Positions 33,850-45,701 of a stretch of 64,000 bases of DNA are shown here, piece after piece. The notes under the pieces are model-generated. The model worked only from the letters and a program-made list of their open reading frames with translations, did no database searches and had not been told where the DNA came from. The stretch comes from Haemaphysalis longicornis. Its lineage: Eukaryota; Arthropoda; Arachnida; Ixodida; Ixodidae. A program made the position numbers and the translations under genes. Where the stretch lies: positions 434,001 through 498,000 of the forward strand of contig JABSTR010000950.1 in assembly GCA_013339765.2 (NCBI GenBank), given 5' to 3'. Numbering within the stretch: the first letter of the stretch is position 1; every line of letters begins with the position of its first letter.

Positions 33850-35830
33850 TCACCACGAGTTTGCCAGTTCCGACTCCTGAAGGATGCTGAAAAGGGGCGA
33901 CACCTACCGGTGCCGCATCCAATGTCCAAATGGGAAGACAATGTGGTCCACAGTGGTGTGTCGGGCTGGAAACTTTGGAATCACTGAGAGCATTGCGGTC
34001 CGTCCTACAGCATGCTCTGGGCAACGCATATACATAGGTGCACGTGCCCTCTCGCTGCACAAGACTAACACACAGGCGATCGCACAAGGCCCACTTTTAA
34101 AAGCCGTGCTTGTCGTCTTCGCTGAACCCCTTCGGATGCGGTAAAGCAAAGTTGCCTCCTAACTCGTAAAGCCATTTGTGACGCAAGGCTGATGGTGTGG
34201 TTCTCCCAATGACTTGAAACGGTAGGCGACTGTCCCCCTGAAACTGTTGCAGTGATCAGCGGCAACTTTAACAGTCGGTGCAAATGGCAGCGCATTCCTT
34301 GGCACCTGATCAGCGGCCTCAGTGCCCCTGACGCCAACGCGGGATGCAATCCATTGAAATCGCACATTGCAACACTTACTGCACAAGCCCTAAGCAATGC
34401 TGACCCACCCTTTTTGTGAAGATCCCACGCTGCAAAATTAGTCAAAATTGCAACTTTCTGCAAGTTGTATGGTATGATTTAGGTTTTCCAAAAGCAGCCG
34501 CGATAGCAGTGCACTCGGTTTTCAGTGGATGACACTACATGGTCCCGTCGTGCAACTAGTTCTGGAACCCTCCGCATCAGAAATGACATAAACTGCAGCA
34601 CTGACCCCGCACTGTGTGGATTTTCTGAGCAACCCATAAAAATTTGAAAGTGGTTAACGCAAGTGTTCTGCACGTGTTCAAGCACTAAACATCTGGCTGC
34701 TTACCTTGGTGTGTTTCTATTGACTGTCATGTAAGAACATGCAGCTGACACTGGAGGCTCTCATAAAACCATGGCGGCATTGAGTTCCCAATTTTCCCCG
34801 GGCACCTATGGCTCAAATTTTTCAGACGCATGAGAGGCCGTCCTTGTGCGAAGACACCTTGCTGTTGCTCTTCCAGCGTTGGTTTCCTCTAGACACATTT
34901 ATCTGCGTCAGTAACCTCTGCGATGCCAGCGAGGGGAGTGTAGAATTCTGGCTCTCCTGTACGAGCTTCTGGTTTACCGCTCCCCGAGGAACAGCATTTG
35001 CTGTCCTCAGCCCTACCCTTTTCAATGTTTGGAAGCGCTCGTACTTGGATTCCGAAGGGAAGATGACAGGCATCTGGTTAAGAATACGACTCAAAATTAG
35101 TGCTGAGCGCCACTTAACCATGGACGCCGGGTGACCACCCCACTTAGCTAAACCAATCGTCCTCAAAATGTTCACACAGAGAATCACAACCCGAACAGTC
35201 GTATCAGTGCCCATAATGTCTGCTTTCAAAGGTGACCCCAACAAACCGCACGTGAGCGGCTTGTCGGATAGACAGACTCCTAGGACTAATTAAATTAAGG
35301 CGGGTGTACCGTCAGAGGTTACCAGGGTAAATAACAAAACAGGCATTCTCGGCCAAGAGCGAACGTTCGACTTACGACTGACTCCGACTGTGCATGTTGC
35401 TATCCGGATGACCACAAGGAAACATCGTCAGCGTACACAGATGCGTGAGCTGGTTGTCAATTCTCTTTTAGTGCTCCAGGTATCCCAGCCGTGGCCACAT
35501 TGAAAAAGAATAGGTGACAAAACCCAACCCTGTGGTACCCTCCTTTGCGACGCTTTATTCGCTTCGCGCAATCCGTACCATAGTTGGATGTACCTGCGTT
35601 TGTGAAAAATCCGCACACTAGCGAAGGAGGTTTCCTGACCCTATACATTGCAAGTAGTGTGTCTGCTATCAGTTGCCTTCTGACACAATCATAAAGCCTT
35701 TGAAACGTCGAACACCAGAGCTATAGTTGGAAGTCCATGCACTTGGCGACGACGTCGCTGATAAAGTACGTAACGGTATCCTGAGCGCTTAAGCGCCGCC
35801 TGATGCTCATGCAGGATCAGCGGAAGGAGG
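33850..35830 (-). mobile_element. I/R1-like LINE remnant: RT, YADD box and RNase H
   Basis: Reading the minus strand from high to low coordinates: YDCVRRQLIADTLLAMYRV (35640-35710), RRVPQGWVLSPILF (RT motif), SVYADDVSLWSS (catalytic YADD, about 35400-35440), then IGLAKWGGHPASMVKWRSAL and LILSRILNQMPVIF (post-RT region, 34990-35150), RVGLRTANAVPRGAVNQKL, and RNase H end FQWIASRVGVRGTEAADQVP (34270-34350). Domain order and motifs fit I-clade elements. Several frameshifts and stops make it inactive. It lies in unit B upstream of the last exon. Confidence 0.8.
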
Positions 35831-36014
35831 AAATATGGCGGGCAATGGAAGCCAAGTGAGCGATTGGAAAAGTGTCGCAGTTATCCAGGGTTTCTAGTTT
35901 GCCGTGGCCTCTGAGCATGTTTCGTTTGTTTGCGTATGTATAAAAAGATACCTTGTTCTGTTAAATCGTGCGGACGTTTTGTTAACACTCTGGCCGCTTG
36001 TAACGACCCTGCAG

Positions 36015-36308
36015 GTGGGCCAGGAGCAAGCCCATTCGCCACCTGGCTGCCCGGACGGTGGCGTCGTGGCGTCATTCGACAAACGCATATCGTCGTCCCA
36101 GGACTCGTCGGACATCCAGCTCTACAGTATTACGGGTGACGCTGGAACACCGGCGCTGGTCACCAACGGCCTTACGTGGCCGCAACAACTCGCCCAGGCC
36201 TCGCGGGACGCATTACGCATGCAGATGTCTTTGTTTCCCACTTTTGCAGTTACGGAGTGTAATACGATGCCACCGATGAAGCCGCCTGTAATAAATTTTG
36301 CGGGATGA
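36015..36308 (+). pseudogene. Unit B last exon (C-terminal tubulin block)
   Basis: Acceptor CGACCCTGCAG. The frame is open from 36015 to the TGA at 36306-36308 and reads VVASFDKRISSSQDSSDIQL, YSITGDAGTPALVTNGLTWP, then QQLAQASRDALRMQM. It aligns with Z, A and C last exons, and the ALVTNG block matches the delta-tubulin 'VLVSNSQFLVKPLD' region. The C-terminal helix seen in A (LYRYTDFEDG) is missing here. This is the only last-exon copy with no internal stop before the block. Confidence 0.75.
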
Positions 36309-36448
36309 GCGAAAATCGGGGGTATTTTCTTGGAGGTGATTTCTCGTGGAATACACGCCGCGCACATGGTTGCCCTAACCTATCGTATGTCATCAGCTGT
36401 CTTATGCTGTTGCCGATTCCAAAAACTGCCGTACATGCTTTGGCTTAC

Positions 36449-37545
36449 CATGGAAGAAAAAAAACTAAGGAGAGGCCCCGCTAGGCCACCGGCTCATAGG
36501 GAAGAGTGTGGAGGAAATGACATGATTTTTAAAGACGATAGTCTTTCTTGGGCTACTTAAACCCAGAAATTTTGGTCTGTCTGTATGTCTGTATGTCTAT
36601 CTGTCTGTCCGTCTGTCTGTCTGTGGCTCGATTCAGCCACCCGGCCAAAGCAAAACAATGCCTGCGCAATAGTCGTATATAGTCACAGCTAAATCTACCT
36701 GTTCATGTCCGGTGTAATGTTCTTACTTGTCAACATTGTTGAAGAAAAACAAGACATTACACAAATATGAGACAACAAATCAATACAGAAGTGATATTTT
36801 CAGTGTTCCTTTATAAAAAAATCAAGCATGCTTGACTTTTGTGAAATTAAATACTTCATCAACTGCAGAAAAAAGAAGTCACTCCGCCATCGCCTGCTGT
36901 CGCCCGCGCCACTATAGCTTCTGGCGCCATTTTAAGAAATCAACCGGCAACAGTTACGCAAGGTTCCACTAGATAGGTTCCACGTTCTGCTTGCAACGCA
37001 TGTGGAGTAGGGAAACGCGGTTCTATAAACGTTGAAGTAGGGCGCCTCGATTAACGCGCGTCTTCGCCGTACGGCAGCGTTCGCATCGAGACACCCGGTT
37101 TGGAGCAGTAGAACGCGGGAAATTTAAAATGATTTAAGCAAACCTTTGGCGTCTTTACATTGGGAGGAGCGCGACGCAAGAGGAACAACATGAGAGGTGA
37201 GCGGGAAAACGAAGGGAGGCATTTACTTCGCAAAAGCGGATAAAGACTATCGTCTTTTGACGGCATTTGCAACGAAAGGAGCAGATACGCGGCCAATTTT
37301 TTCACGGCCATTGTAGGCCAATGGCAACCGCGTCCTAGCAACGGCGCTGAAGGCTGGCCCACCGAGGCACGACGTCACTGCGTGGCCCAGCCGGTAGCCA
37401 ATGGTCGGCCGGGAAAGACGAAGCAGACGACAGTGGAGCGAGGGACGGCGGAGGATGTAGCACTTGCGCGCAAAATACAAGGAAAAAATGGCGGCTGCTG
37501 CAGAAGTGACGTCAGGGCCTCTCCTTAGCTTTTCTTTCCTCCATG
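36449..37545. mobile_element. TIR element with 8-bp target duplication, P-element-like ends
   Basis: The ends are inverse complements over about 31 bp: left CATGGAAGAAAAAAAACTAA and onward to GGAGAGGCCC; right, inverted, CATGGAGGAAAGAAAAGCTA and onward to GGAGAGGCCC. The element is flanked by an exact 8-bp direct repeat, TGGCTTAC, at 36441-36448 and 37546-37553. A CATG start, ~31-bp ends and 8-bp duplications are all features of P elements; hAT elements also make 8-bp duplications but usually start CA(G/A). The 1.1-kb interior has no transposase frame and holds a (TCTG)n tract, so it is non-autonomous. Confidence 0.82.
36571..36632 (+). repeat. (TCTG/TATG)n microsatellite
   Basis: GTCTGTCTGTATGTCTGTATG-like tetranucleotide run inside the P-like TIR element. 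Confidence 0.9.
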
Positions 37546-37553
37546 TGGCTTAC

Positions 37554-38904
37554 ACTGCGCTTTGCTATGGTGTTAGCGGTTATTGCTTCTGTCCCGCACG
37601 CTACAAAAAGGACTTCTGCTCATTTGGCGCTCATTGGAGTGTAATGTTGCATACGATCAGTATCTTTCCAGGATGGGTAACGTATTTGTGTTGTACTGTC
37701 GATCACATATAGAAGATATGTATATATTTTGCAGGAAGCTAGTTTTTCAGACATAGTTAGGTTTGCCATTTGGTAGCTTGAAGAAGAACTTGTTACGACA
37801 AGTAAAAACTTCAAGCAGCACGCATCAATTACACCACAGGTAGAATATCTCCCTCCACGCTCCAATGGACTTATGCTCTCGAACATGCCACCCCAAATTC
37901 ATCTGGTTCAAACCATCCTAACGCAAATTCCTTGTGGAAATTGAGGCGGGGCACGGCTCCTGCGCAGCGTACACTGCGTTCTATTGCTCAAGAAACAACT
38001 ACCCGACACGTGAAATGGGAGTAGGTTACACAGAGATATCAGCTCCCTCCCGCCACGTGCGCAGAAGATTCACACCACCGCATCCGAAACTACCTGGCAC
38101 GGAATCAACCCCTCAGCGCCAATTTCAAACTCAAACCCCTATGGAACAATGCCTACCCCATTGCAGACACTATTTTATTTTTTCCCAATTTTCATTACCT
38201 ATCCCCTTTTCCCTAAACATGCTAAAATTCGCCAAAACGTACAATGGCGTCTTTGTAACGTCTTTAAATAAAATTGCCTGCTACCACCACCCCTCCCAAG
38301 AAGTATCCATCGCACTGTTTCATTGTCCAGCACCGGAAAATTCCGTAACCAACGCAGCATTCTTTATAAAATAGAGTGTCTCCAAACCTCTCTTCCAAGC
38401 TCAGCTCACACGCAAACCTGCGAGCAGTAAACGACCCACCAGACGATCTCAGACCCCTCCTAACACGCACCACGTTGTACGAAGATCAATAACATCAACT
38501 GAGCTCCTGGGTATTACCGAAAAAAGAAGACCCCCCCCTCCCCTTCCTACCCATCTACCCTCTTCCAGTGGCCCCCAACATCACGGTACAACGATCGTCC
38601 GCAAGGAAGATTGTTCATTGCGATAAATTTATTGCAGCAGTAGCTTACCTGGTTTTATCGCTGATTTCAAAGGAACTGTTTAGTCGCGTAGGACTCACCA
38701 ATTCTGTCAGTCAAACTCTTTTGAGTAGGACGGGGGGAGGCTGACAGTCCTGATTATGTGAATAGAGAGGTTTGTACAATAGCCCACGCTTACATTTCAG
38801 CTACTCGCCGCCCTTAATTGCAAGGCGGCCATTGGCCTAAATGTAAATGTAACTGGCGTCCTAAAAATAATTCCAGTTGTCATCCAAGATGTACTTCCTT
38901 TTTT
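37554..38904. other. No supported gene
   Basis: Contains a 146-codon plus frame (37934-38374) with no domain and with LINE-like amino-acid composition. GCTCCAATGGACTTATGCTC and CACCTGGCAC-like fragments could be LINE debris. Nothing assignable. Confidence 0.4.
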
Positions 38905-39535
38905 TAGGAGCGAAGCTCCTCTTGCTCGGGCCCTGTCCCGGCCGTACACGGCACATTGTACTCGGCACATTGATGATGATTGTGGCAGGATCCCCCTAGG
39001 GATTGGCCAACCAAAGATTGGCCATCCAAAGCTTGTCCGAACAGGTCATAACGTTCAACGCGTTCGTTGCTACCCAACAAAGAGGAGAGGAAGAAGAAGG
39101 AGGTTTGTCGTTCGGCGCCTGCGAGCTCAAGGACTTCTTGCTCGGCCCTGTCCCGTCCCCTCGTTTCTGCCATACACGGCGCAATGGTGATGATTGTGGG
39201 GCAGGATCCCCCTAGGGACTTGGCCAACGAAAGATGGCCGAAGAGGGTAAAAACGTTCAACGCGTTCGTTGTCACCCAACAAAGAGGAGAGGAAAGAAGA
39301 TAGGGCTGTCGGTTCGTCGGCGTGCGAGCTCAAGACTCTTTGCTTCGGGCCCTGTCCCGTCCCTCGTTGCTGCCATACACGGGCGCAATGGTGTGGATTG
39401 TGCAGGATTCCCCTAGGGACTGGCCAACGAAGATTGGCCGAAGATGGGTCAAAACTGTTTAATCGCGTTCGTTGCTACCACAACAAGGTAGAGGAGAAGA
39501 AGAAGAGGGTTGTCGTTCGTCGCCTGCGAGCTGAA
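38905..39535 (+). repeat. Tandem repeat, about three ~205-bp units
   Basis: Each unit holds TGCTCGG(G)CCCTGTCCCG, CCATACACGGCGCAATGG-like, CAGGATCCCCCTAGGGA, TTGGCCAACGAAAGATTGGC-like and CAACAAAGAGGAGAGG. Units begin near 38918, 39136 and 39340, with a partial fourth. Each has an imperfect palindrome GGATCCCCCTAGGGA. Confidence 0.85.
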
Positions 39536-39561
39536 GACACGTACCGGGGGTACGTGTCTTC
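39533..39561. repeat. Perfect 13-bp hairpin
   Basis: GAAGACACGTACC (39533-39545) and GGTACGTGTCTTC (39549-39561) pair perfectly around a GGG loop. It sits exactly at the junction between the 205-bp repeats and the helicase-like fragment. Confidence 0.92.
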
Positions 39562-39895
39562 ACAAGACGCTCTGCAGAAGGCGACGGCCAAGGTGGCTAA
39601 AATGTCACACACCGAATTCGCCAACTTACCCATGGAGATTCTCATCGTCCCAAACAAGCCCTACATAATCACCACAAACATCGACGTCGTCGACGGGCTT
39701 GTCAAGCTTGACAAGCTTGACGTGTGGAGCGGCGGAAAGCTTGACGTGTCGAGTCTTTATATGATGTGTGGGCGAATTTTTCACGGTTTTACCGATAAAC
39801 ATTTTAGCTTCGCCCCTCTCATCATCATTCACTTCGTGGAGATGGCGGGATTTCTTTCTTCTTTTTTTCTCTTCTGTAAGTTAAAGTATCCCTAG
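39562..39895 (+). mobile_element. Helitron-type (Pif1-like) helicase fragment
   Basis: The frame continues through FANLPMEILIVPNKPYIITT and NIDVVDGLVK, the block near the end of Pif1/Helitron helicases where the 'NIDVxDGLVNGA' motif lies. It then degenerates into repeated KLDKLDV and stops at 39895. The fragment is too short for activity and the remaining helicase and Rep domains are absent. The upstream part of the same frame runs through the 205-bp repeat and is not protein-like. Confidence 0.5.
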
Positions 39896-40461
39896 AGCTA
39901 CCGAGCCTTGTACGCGTATTAGCACTGGCCAATTCCTTATGCGAGCATCCGTTCGTTTGTAGGTACGAGTCCGCAACCACCTGTACGTACCCAGCGCCTC
40001 CTACGGTTTCTCTTCTAACACCACTTCAATTGCTTTAGAAACTGCTAAAACATCCCCGGTATTCGGCCTCAGTAACCTAATCGGTCGAACCACGGTTTAT
40101 AGCACCAATGGCCTGGGGAGGAGCCCCAAAAGTGTCGAAATGTTGGCACTTGCCGTATTTTTTTGCTATAAAATGCTCTCTTGACTCAATTCTACACATT
40201 GTTTTTGTAAATAGGCATGGTTTCGCATATTTTAGGTGGGGTTTTGTGCGGGGCGTGCCAATGACACGTTTATTTAACGTTCTGCATCTCACCGGAATTG
40301 CCTGACTTTCACCTACTTCAGAACAGAATAGCACGTCCCTGATTGCGGGTACGTTCTGTGCTCGTTGATCACATCATAATCACATCATCGCCGTCATCAC
40401 CGCGTCACCATCATCATCTTCACAAACAAACAACGGGTGAACGTACCTGCCTTCTATGTAG
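39896..40461. other. Upstream of unit C, no gene
   Basis: CATCATCATC-type low-complexity sequence near 40378-40430 precedes the E1 acceptor CTTCTATGTAG, as an ATC/GTC tract precedes unit A. Confidence 0.5.
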
Positions 40462-40589
40462 TGGAGGAGCAAGTGGCGCGCGATCACCTTGCTTGATCGG
40501 GCCGTGAAAAGGAATAGTGGGCAAAGCGATCGGTGGGGAAAGGCTCTGGACTTCCCTCTCGATGCACCGCCCTGTGGCGTCTTTCTCAG
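40462..40589 (+). pseudogene. Unit C exon E1
   Basis: 128 bp, same length as in unit B. The conserved ATG is at 40562 and reads MHRPVASFS plus one base. The donor is damaged (CAG followed by ATCC instead of GT). Confidence 0.6.
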
Positions 40590-41319
40590 ATCCACGGCCA
40601 TTGCTTTCTCCTCAATCAGTTAGCTCCCCCGGTTCGTGGAGAGGTGGCGTGGTTGTTGATTCCCTAGGTCGGTGGGCGGTGCGGTCACGAGCCACGGGTT
40701 CCTCACGTGCCGGCTGTACCCGGGGTGAATCCACATACCACTTTTTCACATCTCGAAGTTAGAACGCGCTGCATTGAACAAATGCCCTCTGCCAAACTTG
40801 CTCGTGCGAAGTTTCGCTGACTTCGTTTCGGTGTAGTGTTCCCCCACTAAACAGGTATCTATACCGGGCAGACCTAGCAACCTCACCCTTGTGCCACTTC
40901 TGCCATTAAATTGAATCGGATGAGCATTTCTTCCTTTTTTGCCGCCGATTCTCGCATCACCGGAGAAGGCTGCTGGACGCTCCCCTGCGGCGTCTTGGAA
41001 TGCCACTAACCTTGCCAGTGCTTTTGTCGTTTGGAGGCACACAGCTAGGTCACTGCCATGGGGATGTCTGTCAAGCCATTCATTCCTTCATTTCAGAGAC
41101 AGCTCGTCTGCCTTGTTAAAATGATTCTGATCAGGCTCTCTCGCTCCTCTTTCTTGTTCTATTTCTGTCTTCGACCTATATTCTAAATTCTTTCTTCGAC
41201 TGCACCTTTTTGCCTATCTGCTTTTTTAGTTTAAAAAAAACACTCTTCTTGGCCAATCCCCCTGAGTGGGTATGCGCCACTTTATGGGCCACCACCACCA
41301 CCACCACCACCACCGCCCT
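40590..41319 (+). other. Unit C intron 1
   Basis: The first part matches unit A (CGAGCCACGGGTTCCTCA, CCACATACCACTTTTTCACA). About 450 bp from 40790 has no counterpart in A or B. A CCACCACCACC run at 41290-41313 precedes E2. Confidence 0.55.
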
Positions 41320-41449
41320 AGATCTGACACGTCGCCTCTCAAGTGAGGGATTCGAGTAACCGCCTGGGCCGAGCATACTTCGATGTTTTATCCATCGACG
41401 GGGCTGTAGGCGAAAGTGGTCCATACGATCACCCACTGGCGGCTGGGAG
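41320..41449 (+). pseudogene. Unit C exon E2 (tubulin N-terminus, full length)
   Basis: 130 bp, the only copy of expected length. After two early stops it reads HVASQVRDSSNRLGRAYFDV then LSIDGAVGESGPYDHPLAAG, matching the tubulin 'VQLGQCGNQIGFEVFDALLSD' pattern. Donor GTAAGC is intact. Confidence 0.76.
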
Positions 41450-41520
41450 GTAAGCGTCCATTGAATGGTTCAGCATTCCGAGTGCCACGCATTCTGAAGA
41501 CAGGTCCTTTCCCGTCGCAG

Positions 41521-41584
41521 GGCCTTCGTGCAGATGGACTCCGCTGCCCGGGTCAATGTAATGGTTCTGGCTACCGACAAGCGG
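41521..41584 (+). pseudogene. Unit C exon E3
   Basis: 64 bp, acceptor CCCGTCGCAG, donor GTAAGA. It reads AFVQMDSAARVNVMVLATDK, open but more divergent than A or B. Confidence 0.75.
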
Positions 41585-44350
41585 GTAAGAATTTCTTCCA
41601 GCCTTCGACTGTTTCCGTGAAGCAGTACCTAGTGGATTTGTCGGTGAGCGTCGTTGCCATAAGCTTCTGCGGAAAGGAGGAGCAGAGGGAAGCGAGGCCA
41701 GGTGTTTCCATATGTACCTGACATAGAGGTTGCGAAGGGCCACAGTTTTTATTTAGGGTCGGTGCCCACTGAGACGAGTTGTAGGCTCAATTTATTCCGT
41801 AAACAAATAGGGGGTCATCCTGTACTGCAGCATGTGGATAGCGGGGCCGCCTGGTGTGCGAAACTAAACACACCAAAAAAAGGTTAACTTAAGCAGGTTT
41901 GAAGCTTTTATTTCGTTCTAACCGTAAGGTCCTCGTAGCCACCGTACTAAACTCCAAACCCTTTGGCCACAGATTTTCGCCTCATTCCTTGCAAGCACCA
42001 AATCATTACATAATTTCTCGGTTGTTTTAGTTCTACTCGCCACTCATGGAAACGCGCCCTGAAGCTATCGCAACTTTCACGCATGGTGTCCTTTCTACTT
42101 GCGGCAGGCTGTGCGCGTATTCTTGGAATTGTCTTTAGAAATTTCATGGTGCAGATATCCCGCGTCCTTTTCTTAAGCCAGCCCAATATGCTGTGCCGCT
42201 TTATTCTGGCCCCCCCTTTTTTTTTTGCTTTGTGCTCTCTGAGTCACGTGAGCGCGGGAGTGCGTCTGCCACGTTCATTGTCTTCGCTTCCACCCACTTT
42301 CTGCACGCGTAAACTCACGAGGAAACCCTATCGAGAAGACAAGAGCTTCTCTCTAACGATCTTCAGACGTCGAAAACGAACAGTTGGGTGCTGCTTTAGG
42401 TTCCGTAAAAATATCTCTGCGAGAAAGTCTGCCACCTTTGGGGAGTTTTGTGGAACTTGGTATCCACATCCGGGGTAAACGCGCTCGACCTTCTGGCGTC
42501 ATCTGTCTGCGCTATGGATTTCGATAGAAACAGTATCAATCGGTTTCACACCAACTTTTCCGAAGACATCTGGAAACATAGGGGGCATGGTTCCTACAGT
42601 TTTTGACCCTCGCTTCGGGAAAAAAAACCCGGGTATGCCATGAAGTATTTTTTTTTTCATATATGTGACAGGCTCCTCAAGCTGCCATTCCACGGTGCAT
42701 TTCTGTACCGGCATTCCACACGCTGCACAAGGGGTCACAGTGCCCAGCATATACTCGTGGGAAACCCTGATCTGCAAGAACGCTTTACGAAATTCCACTG
42801 CGCTGATTACGCGCCGATAATTAACCCGTACGTACAGGACGGAAGAGGAGCGCGATCTCAGCTCCTACGACCACCGCGATTAGAGTTGCTCTTCATTTTA
42901 CTTCCTGGTTTCTTTCCGATATGCAGCAGTAGTAACAAGTTCGTAGTCCCCTCATAATTTTTTCGCCCATAGTGGTGAAAGCGGAGGCAAATTAGCGTTA
43001 ACCGCAATATTTCCTATGCTACTATCATTTATAGGCCTTGTGCTCTTCTTGTTTTCTGATCTTACTAAGTTTAGCTCATAAAGATGCATCTATGTTACTA
43101 TAAGTAAACAGGGTAATTAACAGGTCAATCGAGGTGGGCTATTTCGTACATGATGCTACTGTCGCATCGTTTTTGGCGCTGTTTTTTTTTTCTAAGTAGG
43201 GTATTTAACGTAACATGGGCCAACAATAGTGTCCTAAATGTTGAATTTTGCACCGGTAAATTAAACAAAACTATATCTCCAAGAAAAGCTGACCATGGTA
43301 CAGTACTTTTAACCTTTCACCGAGAGTTCAACTCGCGTTTTGTTTTCAAGTACACGAGTGTTGACATCACACTTCCAGAAATATTTAATGCGGTAGCTTC
43401 GCCGAATATTTCACTGGTGTTGAAGGAAAGTGCGCAAAATCCAAACTGCAAGGCCGGTGGAAAATGACATTCAAATATCGCGCGGCTCAGTAAACACTCA
43501 CCCTCTCGGCATCGCCCCTATGCGTCAAGCCCGCAGCAGCCGTTGTCAGTGAGAGCGCGTGCAAAAAAATTACCACCAGTCCTGTATTTTTTTATGTTTC
43601 ATACCAGCGCGTAGCTCCCGTTCGAGCAACGCTCGCAGAAGCTTGGGTTATTCGCAGTATTTTCCGTACACCCGAACTTCGTAGTAGAAGATGTTTATGT
43701 ATGTTCCCTCACTAACATTTCATATTTTAACCAATTTGTCCGCTCCGGCAACTGCAAAAATACCGTGTGAATGGGCATGCTACGCAGAATTATTTGTGGG
43801 GACAATGGTACTGTAGAAGTATAATTATCTTTTTTTAATCCCCTCCACGAGATACGTCAAGAATCCCTTCCTATTGTTACGTTGCGTCGAAAGAGAGATG
43901 GGCCATGGAATAGGGGAAGGTTGTATTTACAGTATTCGCGGGAAAACGCGGGAATCGAACCCGCGTACTTGCGCTCAGCAGCACTACGCTTACCCACTGA
44001 GCCACCAAGGCGGGGGACATAGCATTTCCAACTGACCGTGTTGCTGTGATTGTTTCTGCTCACGAAGAAAGCACGTTTCACGAGCCAGTGTCTGCCTCCA
44101 CTCCTAGAAACCATCGCGTTGTGAGCGCCAGCAATGTTACTTGGCCATTCCTGTGAGTCCCAGCACTGCTGCCACAGCAGGACTACAGCACATCCTTCAT
44201 TGTAGCAAAAACGTGGAATAGAACCAGTAATCAGACCTCGCGGCATCAGCAGCAGAAGTGCTGAAAAATATGTGCGGGAGTGTTTTTCCTTGCCACTTTC
44301 CAATCCCCACACAGTTTGTGGCCAATAAACTTAAACTCTGCCTTGCGCAG
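41585..44350 (+). other. Unit C intron 3
   Basis: About 2.8 kb. A block near 42700 (TTCTGTACCGGCATTCCACA, then CCCAGCATATACTCG) matches unit A near 10284 (TTCTGTACCGGCATTTCGAA, then CCCAGCATATGTTTG), so the intron is homologous. Frames in it carry no domains. Confidence 0.6.
43938..44016 (-). mobile_element. Ruka-like SINE head fragment
   Basis: On the minus strand it holds an intact A-box (GGTGGCTCAGTGGGTAAGC) and B-box (GGTTCGATTCC); the body and tail are missing. It looks like a tRNA but lacks a proper acceptor stem, so it is read as a truncated SINE. Confidence 0.7.
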
Positions 44351-44647
44351 GTGCTGAACACCGTACGACGATGCGAGACGACCACGGGACGTCTCTGGCG
44401 CTACAGAGGCGCGCGATTCACAGCCTGTCCTGCTCCAGGTGACAACTTTGGAACCGCATACAGTGACCACTGCCGAGACGGGCTGTCTGCCATTCCGGAC
44501 ACCCTGCGCCTTCAGACAGAGCGTTGCGGATGGCTCGAAGGCCCGCTCACTCTGCCGTCTCTCACCGGCAAAAGCGGCAGCGACCCTGGAAGAAGGGTTG
44601 TCCAGGCATACAAACGCGCATATCCGAGCTCAGCGGTCATGGCGACC
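44351..44647 (+). pseudogene. Unit C exon E4 (GTGSG loop lost)
   Basis: 297 bp, 99 codons and no stop, acceptor CCTTGCGCAG, donor GTAAGT. It reads VLNTVRRCETTTGRLWRYRG, PAPGDNFGTAYSDHC, then LEGPLTLPSLTGKSGSDPGR. The residues that contact GTP in tubulins (GGTGSG) are replaced, so even a translated product could not bind nucleotide normally. Confidence 0.78.
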
Positions 44648-45469
44648 GTAAGTGCTTCCTCTCCAGCAAAGTACCGCTCCCGTGACCGGGGCAGATTTGG
44701 GCGATACACGGCGCAGCTTTTACTTCGGCAGTAGCTGGTGGGACTATTAAAGATTTCACACTGTTGGCCGCTTCATATGCACGGGACATTTTCGGCACTC
44801 CACAGAAACAATCTACGGGCTTCCCAAAAACAAAAAGCATGCAAAGCAGTCCGTTGTGTCTGACATACTAAGACGTTCTGGAAAATTTCATGTGGGAAGG
44901 TGGTAGGGTGACAGAGCGAGTAAACCCGCATGTTCGGTAAAACAGTCCGCGCTGGCAAGCCCGGCAGTAAGCTGAGATAGGCACCTACGGGAACCACAGT
45001 AATCAGAAACAACCATTCCTCGGGAGATGCGCAGGTAAACCTGGCTTCGCATTTCACATTTGAAGGGAAAACAATTGTGCCGCACTTCGTCTATGCGTCT
45101 GACAGATACAGGGGGCAATTTTTTTAATGAAAGGGCAGAACCTGCTTGTCATATTCAGTAAACGTCCAGAAAATTAGCACAATAACCAAGCGACAAAAAC
45201 GTTCGAAGACGAGGAGGACTGCGGGAGCGGGCACAACTGGCCCCGGGGGAAACAGGACTTGTCCGCCATGATTGGACAACTTGGGAAACCCACAATGTTC
45301 AGGCAGCAGTACCAGCTCCAATTTATTATTTCTTGTGGTACTATCCGCCCTTGGGGTGCCCTTGGTGTGCCCTTGGGGTGCCGACGAAGGTGTTCGGGAA
45401 GGAGCTCGCCCCGTTGCCGGAACTACTAAAGCGTCTCACCGGACAGTCACACTTCCGCCTTCTTTGCAG

Positions 45470-45701
45470 GATGTCTGGCCTTTCAGCCCGGGTGGGACTA
45501 CCGTGCAGGCCTACAACAGTGTCCTGGGCCTGTGCCAACTTCAAGAGGATGCCGATGCCGCCCTGCTGCTCAGCAACGCCAGCCTGCCACAGACCGCAGA
45601 GAAGCGGCAGCCGCTGCGCACCGTCGCCCTCGGTGACATGAACGCTGATGTACTACCCTAACCCTCGCGTCTGCTGCGCCCAAGCCAGGACATGAGCGTG
45701 G
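45470..45701 (+). pseudogene. Unit C exon E5 with stop
   Basis: Reads DVWPFSPGGTTVQAYNSVLG, LCQLQEDADAALLLSNASL and VALGDMNADVLP, then TAA at 45659-45661, and resumes PSRLLRPSQDMSVG. It is 232 bp, 15 shorter than B (in frame). The stop arose by substitution, not by frameshift. Confidence 0.82.

Noticed and set aside
34065..35244. Minus-strand frames as separate host genes
   Set aside because: They contain RT post-domain and RNase H motifs and belong to one broken I-like LINE.
43938..44016. Possible tRNA gene on the minus strand
   Set aside because: The A and B boxes are good but the sequence matches the Ruka-like SINE head, and acceptor and anticodon stems do not fold properly.
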